Shown here: piece by piece, positions 35,265 through 48,760 of the stretch
Layout: each line of letters opens with the position of its first letter
Numbering within the stretch: the stretch's first letter is position 1
NCBI GenBank assembly: GCA_034336665.1
Contig: CM067566.1
Location: 26,566,330-26,630,329 of the forward strand
Source: Luscinia megarhynchos
Taxonomy: Eukaryota > Chordata > Aves > Passeriformes > Turdidae
Length of the DNA stretch: 64,000 nucleotides
Direction: 5' to 3'
Translations under genes and position numbers: made by a program
Notes under the pieces: generated by a model
Told to the model about the DNA's origin: nothing
Database searches by the model: none
Seen by the model: the letters and a program-made list of their open reading frames with translations, nothing else

Positions 35265-38200
35265 CAGAAGTTATTGGTGAGGGAGGTGCCTCTTTCCCAT
35301 AACAGGAGCTATTGCTTCATGGTTTGGTTCTTCAAGCTGGGAATAGGACACAACAGTTTTGATGCCTACTTACCTTTGCTGTCCCTTCCTTCTGGCAAAA
35401 CAAATGCTCTTTGGGATTATATGGAGTCTGAGACAAGAGCCAAGAGAGATTTTTACCTCTCAGACTGCTGCAGTGCTCCTGGTGACCAGCCCACTGTTTT
35501 AGAGGACAAAATGGAAGCACTTTATTTATCATCCTAAATGATAAATTATGCACCATCAATATTTACTACATTACTGATATTTAATTTACTAGTATCTTTT
35601 GGCACATTTTTTTATTTTTCTTTCTTTTTTTTTTTTTTTTTTTGTTTGGTTTTTTTTTGTTTTAAGGGTTTTCTTCCCTTCCAGTATTTATTCTGTAGAT
35701 AAATTTCCAAGACATTTATGCTTCTTCGGTTTTCAGTTTGACAGACTGAGGTAGCCAGGATCTCCAGATGTCCTCCCACTTTCAAGGTAGCTCTTCTCCT
35801 GTACCTAGGATTTCCTTCTTGTTGGCATTCTTGAGTACAGCTGAGCAAGGACAACCCAGTGCCTTGTAGAATGGCATTTTGCTCTTCCATCTCTCTGATG
35901 TTAATTTCCATCCTGATATATCCTGTTATCTGTTTACTTTTTAAATGTATCTATTTATTTTATTTTGACCATTATATTTGTAGATCAAAATCATCCCATT
36001 ATTCTACAATTCTTTCTTATATCCACAGCAAGAACTGTTGACATCCCATTGGTAGATGATCTTGCACTCTCATGCCATATTTCATCTTACTTCTCTTGCT
36101 TCAGTCCTTAACTTCTTTTTTGCCCACTGTCCTGCTCCTTTTTTCTACCAGTGATTCTTCCCAGCTTGATGCCAATAGATCATGTTAGCAGACTCTTCCT
36201 TGCTGTGCTGCTCTAGAAAGGTTCTTGAAGAGCAGCTGTGCCCTTTGCAGTCCTTTGGCCTCCTGGAAGAGCCACCATGAGTACTGCATGTTGTTACTGG
36301 CTGCTCAACAAATCCAGCCTTGAGTTTCATCACAGACTTACACCGTATATGCATCTGGAACTGGAAACTTAGTGCACTGTGAATTCTGACTTTTTCATCT
36401 ACAAGATGGCCTAATGCTTCTTAAAGGAAGTGACCAACTTCAGTGAACACCTTTCCATATTTCAGATGATAAATATAAATGAAAGGAATTCACCTAGCTT
36501 CTTAGCACCTATTTCTATTTTAGGTTTTTCCTTATGACCCAGAAAACGCCTTTTCTTTCTTTAACATCTTTCTGATACAGTAAAGAATACTTTGCTGTTT
36601 GCTTCAAACGTTTTTGTGCTTCTCTTTATGAAATATATTTGAACCTTCCTATTCATTTTCTGCCTAATATTTGCTGGCTGTAATTTATCTGATTTCACAT
36701 TTTGGCTTTGAGTCTTTCCAACCCTGCCAAATTCTGTACTGTTGTGTGGCACTCATCTCTCCTGAGCCTCTACTGATGCTTCTCTCCAAGGAACTCCTTG
36801 ATGCTGGATGTGCAGGGGCTAAGAGTCTGCTGGGCTAAAAAGTGCAACTGGAAAAATTAATGGACATTGGAAATTATTAAACATAAAATAGTAAATGTCT
36901 CCTTCTGCCTTTGCCTCTATTTCTGTGTTACTACTGACTACAATAATAAATTCCTTCTGTATATGGTTTATTAATATGGCTCCCTACGTTATATTTTTTC
37001 AGTTCTTTACTCTAGACAGCAATGAAGTTGGTTTTAGCAGTTTCTGTATTAGAATATCAAATAATAGATTATTGTAACCTTTCTCTGCAAGAGGTGATTT
37101 ATGAAGTTGTCTACATTGATCCAGAAATGGTGCAATATCTGTCTCTTCTGAAAATTACAGATCTGTGCTAACAGATGAAAGCACAGGAGAAGAATTGCAC
37201 AACTTTGCTGGTTTGTGGTAATATGTCAGATCATGTAAATAAAACAGTATTCTTGAAATCAAAAAGTAAGGTAACACTACCAACTTGAAATTATGCCCAT
37301 GTCTGCATATTAGGTAACTATCAAAGTGGCAAGTAATATACTCAGCAAACTTGGCATATCTTTTTCTCATATGAGGGAGCTATTAATATATTTTTTATAA
37401 AAGGTTCCTTGTGAAAATATAAAACTCAAAGATTAGAAAAACAAGCTAGTATGAACAAATAATGTGACAAAAATATTTCAAAGGAATTTCAAAAGAGATG
37501 TTTGAGATAGCATTTCAAAACTGTGCTAGTGGGACTTGATTTTTTCAAAGGGTTTCTCCAATAAGAATCATAACAACCCAATAGTGATCAAAGTTTGTAA
37601 TGAAGCAAATTTAATGCCATGATACAACCTTTTGATCTATGTCACCACACCCTTCAGAAAAAATGAGTGACCTTTGCACCTTAAAATCCTTTTAATATGA
37701 GTATAGGAAATGAAAAAATCTTTCTAAAATGCTATTTTCTGTTCAAAGCAGTTGTCAAATAATGTAAAAATTAGCCTAAATTTTATATGCAGTCATATTC
37801 TCCTAATTATTTCTTGTATTAATATTATCTGCATCGCTGAAAGTGCTGCATATCTCGTTTTCATGAGGCAGCATACAACTTATCAATATTTTCATAAAAC
37901 TATGTATTTTTTCAAAATTTCCTGTCTTTTAGGATTGCAATTATCACCCTTCCTGTTCAAGCCATAGTGAGCCACAGCAGGTGATACTGGAGACAGAAGA
38001 GTCTGGAAAAGAACTGTGTGCATTTTTTCTGATCCTGTTCTTGTTTTTCACCACTGTCTGTTCTCAAAATTGTTTAGAGAAGCCTTGCATCTCCCAGGTT
38101 GACCAAATCCACCAGAATCTCCATCCCTCTCAGGTATCTACCTGCTGACTGAGTCCAGAGCTGCAGCAAGCATCTCCTCTGCCACAGGCACAGCTGAGAG

Positions 38201-41200
38201 CCTTGGTGCTTTGTGGCTTTGCCACCAAGGAGCGAGCACCGACCTGTCTTTGCCTTGACCCAGTTTTTCTCTGTCCCTGCTGCAATAAATGGGAATGTGC
38301 TACAGCCTGAAGACAGACAGATGGAGGAAGAGTCTCAGGATGTGACTGTTGCAACAGCTTGAAAGTGAGCCAGCACAACTTCATCATTGCACAAAGGAGT
38401 AAACAAGCTCAACTGGAGTATGGAGTTGAGATAACCCCAATGCTCAGTGTCAGCTTAAGCTGGGGAGAGTCACCATGCCACAGGGATGTTTCCCATTCTT
38501 GTCTCTCTCTCTCTCTCTTTTTTTTTCCTATATTCTTTGAGGAAGAAAAAAAGAAAAAATTAAACTCAAAGAAATGTGGAAGATCGAAACCTGATAGTGT
38601 TTTAAATGGGGTTCCCCCCCCCCGCCGCCCCAGTTTAGATCTTCTTAATTTTGTCTAAAAAGAAGAGATTTCTTGGAGAAAAAGAGAAAAACTTCCACAA
38701 GGGTCTGTTAAAAATTTTCAGCAAAAAGCAGTGATCTGTATTGGCTTATTGAAGCTTTTTAATTTATGTTGACAACTGCCAGAAGCCCATTTGGAGCAGT
38801 CATTTTGCACTGTTTGCAAGAGAGGGAGCTGGGATGGGAGATATCCTGTTTGATGATAGGACATCTCTCCTGTCCTGACAAGCTACATTCAGTGTCCTGA
38901 GTTTCTTCCATAGTGATGCTGAAAAGGACCCCTTACATAAGGAGATGTACATATTGGTATAGCTTGTTGAAGTTTTTTAACCACTTTACAGTGAGTTTTA
39001 GGAACCCTGTTCTTAACTCAGGCTTCAGGTAGTATGGCCAAGCAGAAGGACTTTTTTACATACAATATGCAGAGTTTTGCAGGATTTTGGCCAAATGCTT
39101 ATGGAGTCCCTGATTAATTTTTATGTAGTTAATACAACAATTTTTTTTTATATTTGGGAAAAAGTGGTGCTTGGAAGAATATTCTGTTGTATCTAATTAA
39201 TTATATTTCAAGATGAAAAGCTACTATACTACCTCTGAGTAATGTTGCTCACCACTTAAATCCCTCAGCAACTTCAGAAAATATTTAGTAAAATATTTAG
39301 TGTGCTGCAGCACATTTTTTATTTATTTTTTTTAATCAGAGTGGGCTCCACTAGGTGAGAGGAGAGGGAAGCAGGAGGGTGATGGTTTACCAGTCTATAG
39401 CAGGCACAGGCATCCCAACAAATTTAAGACTTGTATTGACCCTGTTGTCCTCTAAATTTTAATAGCTGCCTGGTGGCCTCTTTATCTGCATCCTTCCTCT
39501 ATATGATAGCAGCAAATGCAGTGACTCCACCAGATGCAGTGCACAACCTCTTTGAAGAGTGTCAGATGTTGCTAGCACGATGCACTTCCAACTCAGAGAG
39601 CATCAGCCCAGCTGATCTGCAGGGAGTGAAAGCCTGGCTTGGTAATACCTGCCAGTTCAGAATCCAGAGCCAGGGAAGTTTCTGCACATTTTTGGGAGTA
39701 TATGTGCAAAGCAAGTAGGATGCCTGCTGCCTGTGAGCAGAAAGTAGAATGATGAAAGACACTATAAAGAGGAGGGAAAGAAGCAAAATCTGAAGGCAGC
39801 CCTTACAGGGCTATGGAAGGATTTCATAAAGCTCTGGGTGTACTTTATGGAACTACTCCCCTGCAGGGTTGTGAGCTGTTGTGTTAGTCTGGCCTCAGTA
39901 GGAAAGGATCTCCTGGCCCCATCACTCTGTGCTCTGCCACCAAGGGGGCTCAGGCAGCTCTGTCCCACCAGCTCTGCACACACTGCTATCCCTTGTGTTT
40001 CTTCCAGAGGCGCCTGTGGATCTCCAGGGGCAGCAGTCAGCTGTGGATGGCCTGCCAGAGCACTTGAAATGCCTGCCTGGAGCCTGCTCCTCTGCTGAGA
40101 GAGGCTGAGGAATTTAAGTGAACGGTCAACTTGTTGAGATTTAGGAAACAGTCTGGTATTTAGGCTAGAGTAAAAACAAATGTTGCCTGCAAGAGCAGAT
40201 GAGGATGCTGTGTCTCACTTCCTGGAATTTAGAGCTGGCAAAGGCAGAATCCTTTTAATTCATATCATATCAAGGTCTTCTGCACATTCTTTCTGAATGG
40301 GAGATGCTGGAAGTGGAAAGTTGGCTCTGGTTTTTATTGTTTCCAAAACAAAGTCCTTTTGGTGGTATTCCTAACAGAAACACTAAAAACTTTTCTTAGA
40401 ACTCCACCTTCAGTATACTGATTTTTCTGAGAGAGATCTAACAGATCTCTGTAGTTACAGCTTGTTACATATAATGTTGTCCTTACAGATTTTCTGATTT
40501 ACCATTTCAGTTTTCTAAAAGTGAAAACCATCATGGATGATCACTATGAGTTCAAAGAAAAAAGACATCCTCTTGGTCCCATTCTTTGCTCACTGTTACT
40601 TTGTGGATTTCAACCATCTTCCCTCATTTACATTAGTGAAGTTACTGTAATCATTGTGAGATGATTGGTCTTTCTCCCTGTACAATTAGCACTAAATATG
40701 AGTCGATTCATTTCATTTACTTGGTTGAGCCCAGTCTTCTGGACCATAACTCCACAGGATATTTCATGTGCTGGTAAACATGGGCCTGAAGTTTTCCAAG
40801 CTGATATGAACAGAAATTGTAGGTGATCTGAGCTTTCACCTTTGCAGCCTTGTAGCTGCTTTAGTGAATGCTAAGTGCATAATTAACATAAATGCCAGAA
40901 GGAGGGCACAGGCTATGCTTTCTCCCCAGGCTCAGCTGCTCTGTCTACCCTGGGTTTTCCTTGCCAAACTCACACCCCTAATGTGAACCTGATCATCTAA
41001 TCATCAGCAAAACCACTCTCCATCCAAATGGAGGGTTTGAGGACTAGCACAAATGTGCTAGCACCATTTCAATATGCCTGGAGACCTGTCACCATCACCT
41101 TAGAGATGAGAAAGGGCCCTGCCTGCACCCCCTGCATGTGGCATTTCTTGCACTGTGGTCCTGCTCTGATTCCAGGTCTCAGCATAATCCCTGACCTCAG

Positions 41201-43354
41201 GAGACAGCAGACTGCATCCAGGTCTTTTCCAAGAGAAAGCCTGTCCTCCAGTGTGTTACTCTCCTGTCCCTCTGGCCATATCTATGGGCTCAGATGTGGT
41301 GGGACTGATCCTTGGGCATCCCCAGGAGGTGGTAGAGACACAAGTCCACAGGAGTTAGTAATTACATTGCCACACCAATGTGACACATTCAAACTGACAT
41401 CAGGATGATATCATATTTCTCAGCACTGACTCCTTACCAAAGCCACAGTGCTGCTGTATTTTGGATTCGTTACCTCCTCTCATAATGAAAGGGTTATTTT
41501 TTTTTACCTGGACAGATTAAAAATAATCACTCTTGGGACTTTTTAACCTCTGTAGAGATCTGAAATCTTTTCTCCCTGAAGGACACCTCAGCACAGACTA
41601 CTTTGGGTTTGACTTTTGTGGTGTCTCCTTTCTGTCGTGGTTTTTGGAGATGTTGCAGGAGTTGCAGAGCTGGTGAAGCATGGAGCTGAGTGGAGGGAGC
41701 CCATGGTGCCTGTGCTCATAGACTATGCTCATTTTATTTTTGCTTCTGGGTGGGAAGCCAGCAGTTGGTTTTAATCCCAATTTGAATGTGTCTTTCTCAG
41801 AGTCTGGCTCTCTTCTTGTGTAACACTGTGACGCTGAGATATTCTGGGACACTTTTACTAACCATGGCAGAGATGCATTCCTGGAGACTGGAGCGAGGGT
41901 GTTTTTCAGTGCAGGGCCACATGTTTGAGTGATTCCAGCTGGGAAACCCACTCTCTCTGATGGTCTGAAGGAGCTGAGGTTTGCTGACCTTCATAAAACT
42001 GTGCCACCCACTGCAGCATGACTGCCTCCCCCGTCACACACATTGCCCCTCACACTGCATACCCCTGTGACCTGGGGCTTCACCCTTGCTTCTCCTGGCT
42101 TTGGGCAGGCTGAGCAGCTTGGAAACAATGATGGCAGAGAGAAGGGAGGAAACAAAGCTACCCAAGAATGACAGCAGGCTTTACTCAGGCTCCAGTGGAT
42201 GCCTAGAGGGATCCAACATGGTTTTTTGAAAGACAGTTTGTTACATCCTTAATTCCAAATAATCCTCACTGCTGAAATGGGAGGCAAACATCCTTCACTG
42301 TGATCCTACTTCTCTCTTGCTCTTCAAAATAATTGGGGAGTGATACTTAGACAAGGTGACTGCCTACCCTAGCTCCTCTGGTCCCTTTATCTTCATTCAG
42401 ATGCTAATGATGGTTTAAACCAATGTTTGTGATTCACAGGCCTAAAGCAAAGCTAGGCAGAAGGTCTGAAGACAGTAGGGGAGCCAGTTATTTTTAACTC
42501 TCCTCCTTTCCTATGTCAATATTAGGATAAGCAGCAATGAAAAAGGCCAACATACGGAGAAGGAATTTGAAGCCAGGAGAGCTGCAGAAGCCGTCAGGAC
42601 AAGCAGCCTCACAGGGCAAAGGGCAGCAGAGAGACACTGGCAGGTGCTAAGTGGGCTGGGGACCATTTGTCTCCCACAAAAAAAGCACTAGACTCCTCAG
42701 ATATTTACAATGGCTTCTGTCCATTCAAACTGTCTAACTACCTATATATTTTAACCTCCCCTAAAAAGAGCTGTGTGCCTCCAACATCCCTGTTTGATGG
42801 CAGAGGCTATGGTTATACTTCTGAGCCCTGTTTTGATCAGCCCCCAGCTGTACAGCTGCTAATGCTTCTGGAGTAAAGCATTTCCTCAACTCTTCACCTT
42901 GTCAAGTTGACTAAATCCTACAATGTTTTGGAAAAGGATAATCTGAGCAGGCTTCACAGATTCATTCAGACTACCAGAGATTCTGATTGCAGCTTGCTTA
43001 GCAAGAGATTCCCAACAGTTTCATAGAGGTGTGGATTTCAATAATTTTTCCTACAGTAGTATATAGTGCATTGGGAAAAAAAATAACTAAGGAAAGAAAA
43101 ATATAAGTTTGGTGATGGAAATGATGGATAGGAATTGCAAGAATTTATTTGGATTTATGTTGGCTTTACAAATGTTTTCTCCCATTGCAAGGAGAGGGAA
43201 AGAATATTCTGTACTCTCTTGACAATAAGGAGAGCACACTTTTATTTCCTTTGACTATGGAATAAAAAACAGAGATTAAGTGACCTGTGCCTATTCCTTC
43301 TCTGAGGTGTTCATGACTGATGGACAAAGAGAGCAGTTCTGAATTGGGCATTCT

Positions 43355-43398
43355 TTGGTATTCTTACTGTTATTTTTTGGTATCCTTACTGTTATTCC
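43355..43398. repeat. Two-copy 22-bp tandem duplication
   Basis: TTGGTATTCTTACTGTTATT and a near-identical copy with TATCC follow each other at 43355-43376 and 43377-43398. It is a small local duplication. Confidence 0.75.
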
Positions 43399-46300
43399 TT
43401 CAGCACTTAGCCTGTTAATGAGGGACAAAGGAAGAAAAACATGGTTGGGAATAGGGGCCAGGTTGGTGAGGGATTACCCCACAAGGCCCTTTCTCTGAAA
43501 GAAATCTCAAATGTGTAAAATCAGAATGGGCTCCATCTTCCTGGCTCTTGCAGTACATGTTCTTTCAAAGCTGCAGTCTGGGTTCTCCTCCCATGTTTGC
43601 TTCCTGCAAACCTCCCAAGGCACTTGTGCAGAACAGAAAAAGGGTGGTGGATAAGCTCATTGCAACAGAAGGTTGGGGTGTGATGTGTGTTTTGGTGCTC
43701 CCTAATTCTACAAACCTGCTCAACAGAGAGATTAAAAGTTTGCTCTGGGAAAGAGTCAGCTTCACCATGGTGTCTTTGTTCACTGATTCAGCAAGGAGTC
43801 CTCTACCAAAAAAAGGCTGACAGGGCTTGATACTCCTGTACTTGTGAAACAACAAAATAGATTTGACTCCTCCTACATACCAACCCCTCTTAAAAAGAGC
43901 AAAATACACTTTCCAAATACATATTCTTCATACACCACAAGAAATCAAAGATAAATTACTCTTTACCTTTCACCCCTTCTTCTCCTATACACCCTAAAGA
44001 GAGATCTGATTAATCCATGATGAAAATCTGGGGCCAGTCAAAAGAATGACAAATATCCTTGTGATTTCATGGGGGCTGAAAGCCAGACCTAACAAAAATT
44101 GATTGGCATCTTCTCACCAATTGCAATCAAATTATGGTAACACATTTTCTATGATGGGCATGGGCCGAACAAACACAGTGATAGTGGACACAGAAACTGT
44201 TAAATGACATCCCATTTTCTTATAGAAAACTGTGTAGTAATTTATAGTATGTTGGTCCACACCAACAATATAACCCCCACAATAGTATTTCAGTGTTCCT
44301 CTAGGAACTCCTTGCAGAGATACTTTCCAGGGATACTAAGAAACTTGACAATTGTTCCTTCTCAATGTGCTGAGTTTAGCAGTCAGGTAAAAAAGTTTGC
44401 ACCATGAAAAAAGTCCATGTTGATTAAAGTATAAATTCAAAATTATTTCAGTGCTTGTGTTGTCACCAGAGCAGTGAAATTTGTAACTTCACCAGCAAGC
44501 AGAAGCTTACAAAGGTATTTGTTTTTTGTTTGGACAATGTCCTGCAAAATTAGAAGTTTCTGTACATAACGTTTTAAGCACAGTTGGTTGTCAAGGGTTA
44601 ACTTGGTTTGTGGAACCTAAGTGAAAGTTTTAAAATACTGTTGTCATAGAGAACAAATGCCTTCAAAGCTTCTATAGCATATGTTATTTGAAAGAGCACT
44701 GAAATAAAGTCCTGGTTCTAATTATTTTTCTTTGCAGAACTTCTCTAACTTTATTGCCAAAGAAAAGACTTCCAGAGCCAATTTTTAATCTTAATTATAC
44801 CAGATTCAATCTGGAATATTTCCCTTGAAGTCAGAGTTACACCAGGTTTGCACAAAGCAGAATCTGGCCCAGTCTCCACATTAGACTCTTTCTCAAAAGA
44901 TAATTTAGATTAAAAAACAAAATATCTAACTAAAAAACAAGCCAGCAGTCTAAGGATCATAATGTAAGTAAGTGCTGCTGTATCCTCTGTTCTGGAGCCA
45001 CATCAGAGCTTTCCTATCAAAGCCTGAATTGTAGCTTCACATGCATGGCTACAGGAACTTTTACCTGCCTTTTCCTCTCACCTCACTCTCTCATTTATCT
45101 CTCCACAACCACCTTGCTCAAGAGGAGTGCATATAACTGAGTTCTTGAAAGGATTGTCAACAACAAACAGGCAAATGACCATGTAACCGAGGGATAAAGT
45201 GCTCTCTGCAGAATTAGATGAGGTGCAGGCTAAAACAAGGTGATCTCAGAGAAAAAGGCCAAATAGTCTTTTGGAGAAGTAACACAAGAAGAGAGGAACA
45301 GTTTTCCCTGACATTTCAGGGTTTCAGTCTCTCCTGTGTCTGGACTAAAGAAAGAAAAATGAGGACATGGGCATTCCTTGGAACGGCTTGAGGTGTGATT
45401 GGCACTACTTGATTTCTTCCATCGCTGATTGGGGCCATAGAACCTTGAGTACAGGAGACACAGAGTGCTGCAAGAAGAACGACATGAGTAATGCCTCCTG
45501 CTGACATACCTCCAGCATAATCTTGGTAAATATGAGTAAAACGAGTGAGCAAATCCAATGACTAAGAGGAATGGCTACAATCATTTCCAAGTCTGGAGCT
45601 TTTTGCTGACTGTGACAACGTGGATGCTGATTCTTGCAACTCCTAGTGGTGGCTCCGCACAAAACTCAATTCTGCAAGCTCTTAGGAAGCATTAATGGCT
45701 TTCCATCTTCTTAATCCTTAGGATGGGGGACATCCATGTTCAGAAACAGTCCATGCCAGAGAAACAGAGGGACAATGCTTTGCTCGTGTGGGTATTTTGG
45801 AGCAAAGATCCTGTGAGGAGAGGGATCCTTTTAGAAACCTAATTACAGTTGATAAACCTTGGCTGTAGCTCCAGTATTTCCAGAGCAAATCACCCAAAAC
45901 ATGTGTTAATTACTAAGTGTCATAAGAAAACCTCTTGCGGGATGAAGCAGGAAAATGACATTTCTTGCCTGGAGCGTGGGTGGTTCTGGGCACTCAGTTA
46001 ACAGATATGTTTCTCCTGAGCCTGACATTTCATGATGCTCAGCCCATCTCGGCTCTTCTGTGCCCAGGGTAGGAATGTGCAGGGGATGTGATCAGCCCAG
46101 GCATATGTGGGGACCGACACGGACACAGATGTTGGCACATGCCCACCGTGTCACGGTGACCACGACAGCCAGGGTGGCCTCCACACCATCCAGCTCCCCC
46201 GCGCAGAGCTCAGGGCTGGGCTCCCAAGCACAGTAGCCCGAGGGGAGCAAAGCTGGTACTAATAGTAAATAGCAGCAGAACGAAAGCAGGCTTGGTCTGG

Positions 46301-46609
46301 CTGTGGTTTTGTCCTGCTGTAATCCATTAATTGCTGCAGCTCGAAAGAACAAAGGCAGAGATAATGGTCTCAGGAGTTATGAACCGAAGTCAAACCTGGG
46401 CTGAATCAGCAGAGGACCCTTTGATTTCAGAGGGAAAACTTTTCATTTGCGGCACGGGAGGAATTTTTGTCTCTGCTTTACTTGCAACATGCCACATCCC
46501 GCGGGCTGGAGCCGCTGGATTCCCGGGACGGCCCCTCCTCTCGGTGCTCTCCGGAGCCGGCCGGCGGGCGCGGTGCCCGGGCGGGCTCTGCGCGGCTCCC
46601 GCGGGCTCC

Positions 46610-46624
46610 GCTGCCCTCTAGTGT
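46610..46624 (-). promoter_or_regulatory. Strong CTCF-like binding motif
   Basis: Read on the minus strand, the site is ACACTAGAGGGCAGC. It matches 14 of 15 positions of the CTCF core consensus CCASYAGRKGGCRSY. It lies about 3.7 kb upstream of PDGFRA exon 1, between the GSX2 and PDGFRA regulatory fields, which is where an insulator would be expected. Occupancy is not shown by sequence. Confidence 0.6.
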
Positions 46625-48420
46625 CGCACCGGGCGGCGCTGGCACCGCTCTGCCGGCGGGGGAGGCTCCCGCAGCCGCCCCGGGGGCGCTGCCCGCCCGT
46701 CGGTGCGGGTAACAGCCCCTCTTCCCCTCGCTTCGCCTCGCCCCTAAGCTCCTTCAGCCTGCTTCGGGACCAGAGCTGGCTGGTTGCTCTGTCGCAGTCA
46801 AAAAAGTCATAAGGAAAAACAAAGTCTGTTTTTCAAAGAATGAGGCTTCCACGGCTGTTTTGGCGCCTTTTAATGTCAAGAGCCAAGCGCAACAATGAAA
46901 GCAAAACAGCTCGACGTCGTGGCAGCAGCAGCCTCGGTGGGGAAGGAGAACGACGGGTGGGGGAACTACCTCAAACAGCCATGTGAGGAATAAAAATAAA
47001 AAAATAAAAATAAAGGCTAGGGAGGGCAGGCTGGGCAAAGTTAATTTCTTTTGTCTGGCTCCCTGTCCTCTCAATGACACGGGATCTCTGACATTCAGGG
47101 CCAAATTCTGTTGAACAAACAAAATGAGGGAATCTGTACTTGCGGAAAGATTGGAAGAAATGAAAAATCTAAAAATCTGGTAGGACTGTAAATGTAGACA
47201 AGACCCTCCCGCCGCCAGAACACATTTCCCGGAGGGGCTCGGGCCCCTGGTGGTCTCCTGCTTAGCTCTCCTTCCTAGCGAGGCAGCCCTCACCGCTGAG
47301 TTCTCCTCGCTGGGCGGTGTGCACACAGACGGGAGGCCCCTCTGCTTTCTCCCTCTCTCAGGGGTTTGAGGGGTCTCTGCTCCAGGCTGTAGCTGCTCTT
47401 CACGCAGGGGCTCCCGCTCTGAAAGTTAAGAGGGGTGACTGCTGCTCCCTGCATCGCTAATCAAACCCAGACATGCCTTCCCATCCAGTCCAAAGGCTGC
47501 TGCCCCTCAGCGGGGGTTCCCGCGGAGCCCGGGCCGGGGCACCCCCTCTATCCTGGCCAGCCCCGACGGTGGCCACACAAGCCACCTCTCGGGTTGTTCC
47601 ATGGGCTTGTTCAGTTAACCGCTCCCGGTCACCCTCGGGAGAGAGCCGCAGGAAAGCATTTATTACTTGAAACAAATTGTGATTTCCCCGGGGAGGGGGA
47701 TGCTGAGCGGGGGAGGGGGAAAGGGGCCTCGAGGGCTCCCAGCCCCCCTGGAAGCGTCCGAGAGTGGAGAGAGCCGCCCGCAATAACCCGAGCCGTCGGT
47801 GCTCCGGGGAGGGGGACACAGACACAGACACACACCCCGCACATCCCGGGGGGCAGCTCGGGAGTGTAAACAAGCGAGAGCGGCTCCAGCCCGGCCGCCG
47901 CACTTTCTTTGAGACGTGCGGCTTCCATCTGTTACCGCATAAACACACGCTAACGGGATGCTTTATGCTCCAGCCCTTCAGCGGAGGGGAAGGCGGGAGG
48001 ACAGGGAGAGGTAAAAAATCCCCCCACCCCCAGCCTGTCCTCTCGCTAACCCCACGTCCCCCTCGCCTGCCTGGACGGGACCCCCCTGCACCACACGGGG
48101 CGGGAGGCAGAGCTCAGCAGCCGTCCTGGAGGGTTTATTTTAACTACCACCTCTCTGCGCGGGGCCAATCCATAGGCGCGGCCGGCACTGCGGAGAGGGA
48201 TCGGCCCAGGGGCAGAGCCCGGCCGGGCCCTCGCTGTGGCGAAGGGAAAGCCACGTCGGGGAAAGTGCCACCGTCCCCCAGAAGGGTCCCTGGGCGACGG
48301 AACACTTCCGTCCCTGTCTCCACAGAGCCATCGGGCCCCCACCCGAGGAGCCAGACTGGCCTAGCAGGCAGCCTTGCCAGTCCCTCAGTTTGCAATTTTT
48401 ATTTTCGCGGGGTCCTGTGA

Positions 48421-48760
48421 GATCCCACGTGGAAGCCGTTAACGACCTCTCGATAATGATCATGACAAAGGCATTATTCAAATGAGGCAGGCAATTGCAA
48501 CCAGAAGGCGCGTCCTCCTCTTTCCTTTTGCTCCTTTCTTTTCGAAAGAGTAACTCTCGCATTACATCCCATATTTCACCAGAAATCACCCCGCACATTA
48601 AACCAGGTACTCTCACGCTGGTACATCGTCGCCCGAGCCCTGCAGGATCGCCTCGGCGCAAAGGCTATTGACACTCATCTTCGAGGAACTTAAATTTGCG
48701 AGAGCCCGCAGCTCTCGATCCAAGTCACCATAAAGCATTTCCCTCCACAAATTAAGGGGT
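48421..48760. promoter_or_regulatory. Candidate conserved block upstream of PDGFRA
   Basis: Complex AT-rich sequence between two GC-rich islands carries GATAATGATCATGAC, ACAAAG and ATTATTCAAAT-type sites suggestive of homeodomain, SOX and POU/PBX binding. Its sharp contrast with the flanking GC-rich DNA is typical of conserved elements. Conservation was not tested. Confidence 0.3.

Larger units (their letters stand above)
22041..46080. other. Long intergenic region between GSX2 and PDGFRA
   Basis: About 24 kb of mostly AT-rich DNA without a recognisable exon. Open frames are short and dispersed, the longest about 126 codons (41028-41408), and none resembles a known protein. Simple sequence includes T-runs at 29565-29580, 33099-33124 and around 35626-35643, an AT repeat at 35245-35264, a TC/T tract at 38502-38527 and a C-run near 38615-38625. 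A 22-bp duplication lies at 43355-43398. A cluster of oriented TAAT sites at 35034-35063 is listed separately. Enhancers of PDGFRA or GSX2 may lie here but cannot be located from one sequence. Confidence 0.65.

Noticed and set aside
47764..48420. 218-codon open frame (+) upstream of PDGFRA
   Set aside because: Composition-driven openness in a GC-rich island. The minus strand is open over much of the same span.
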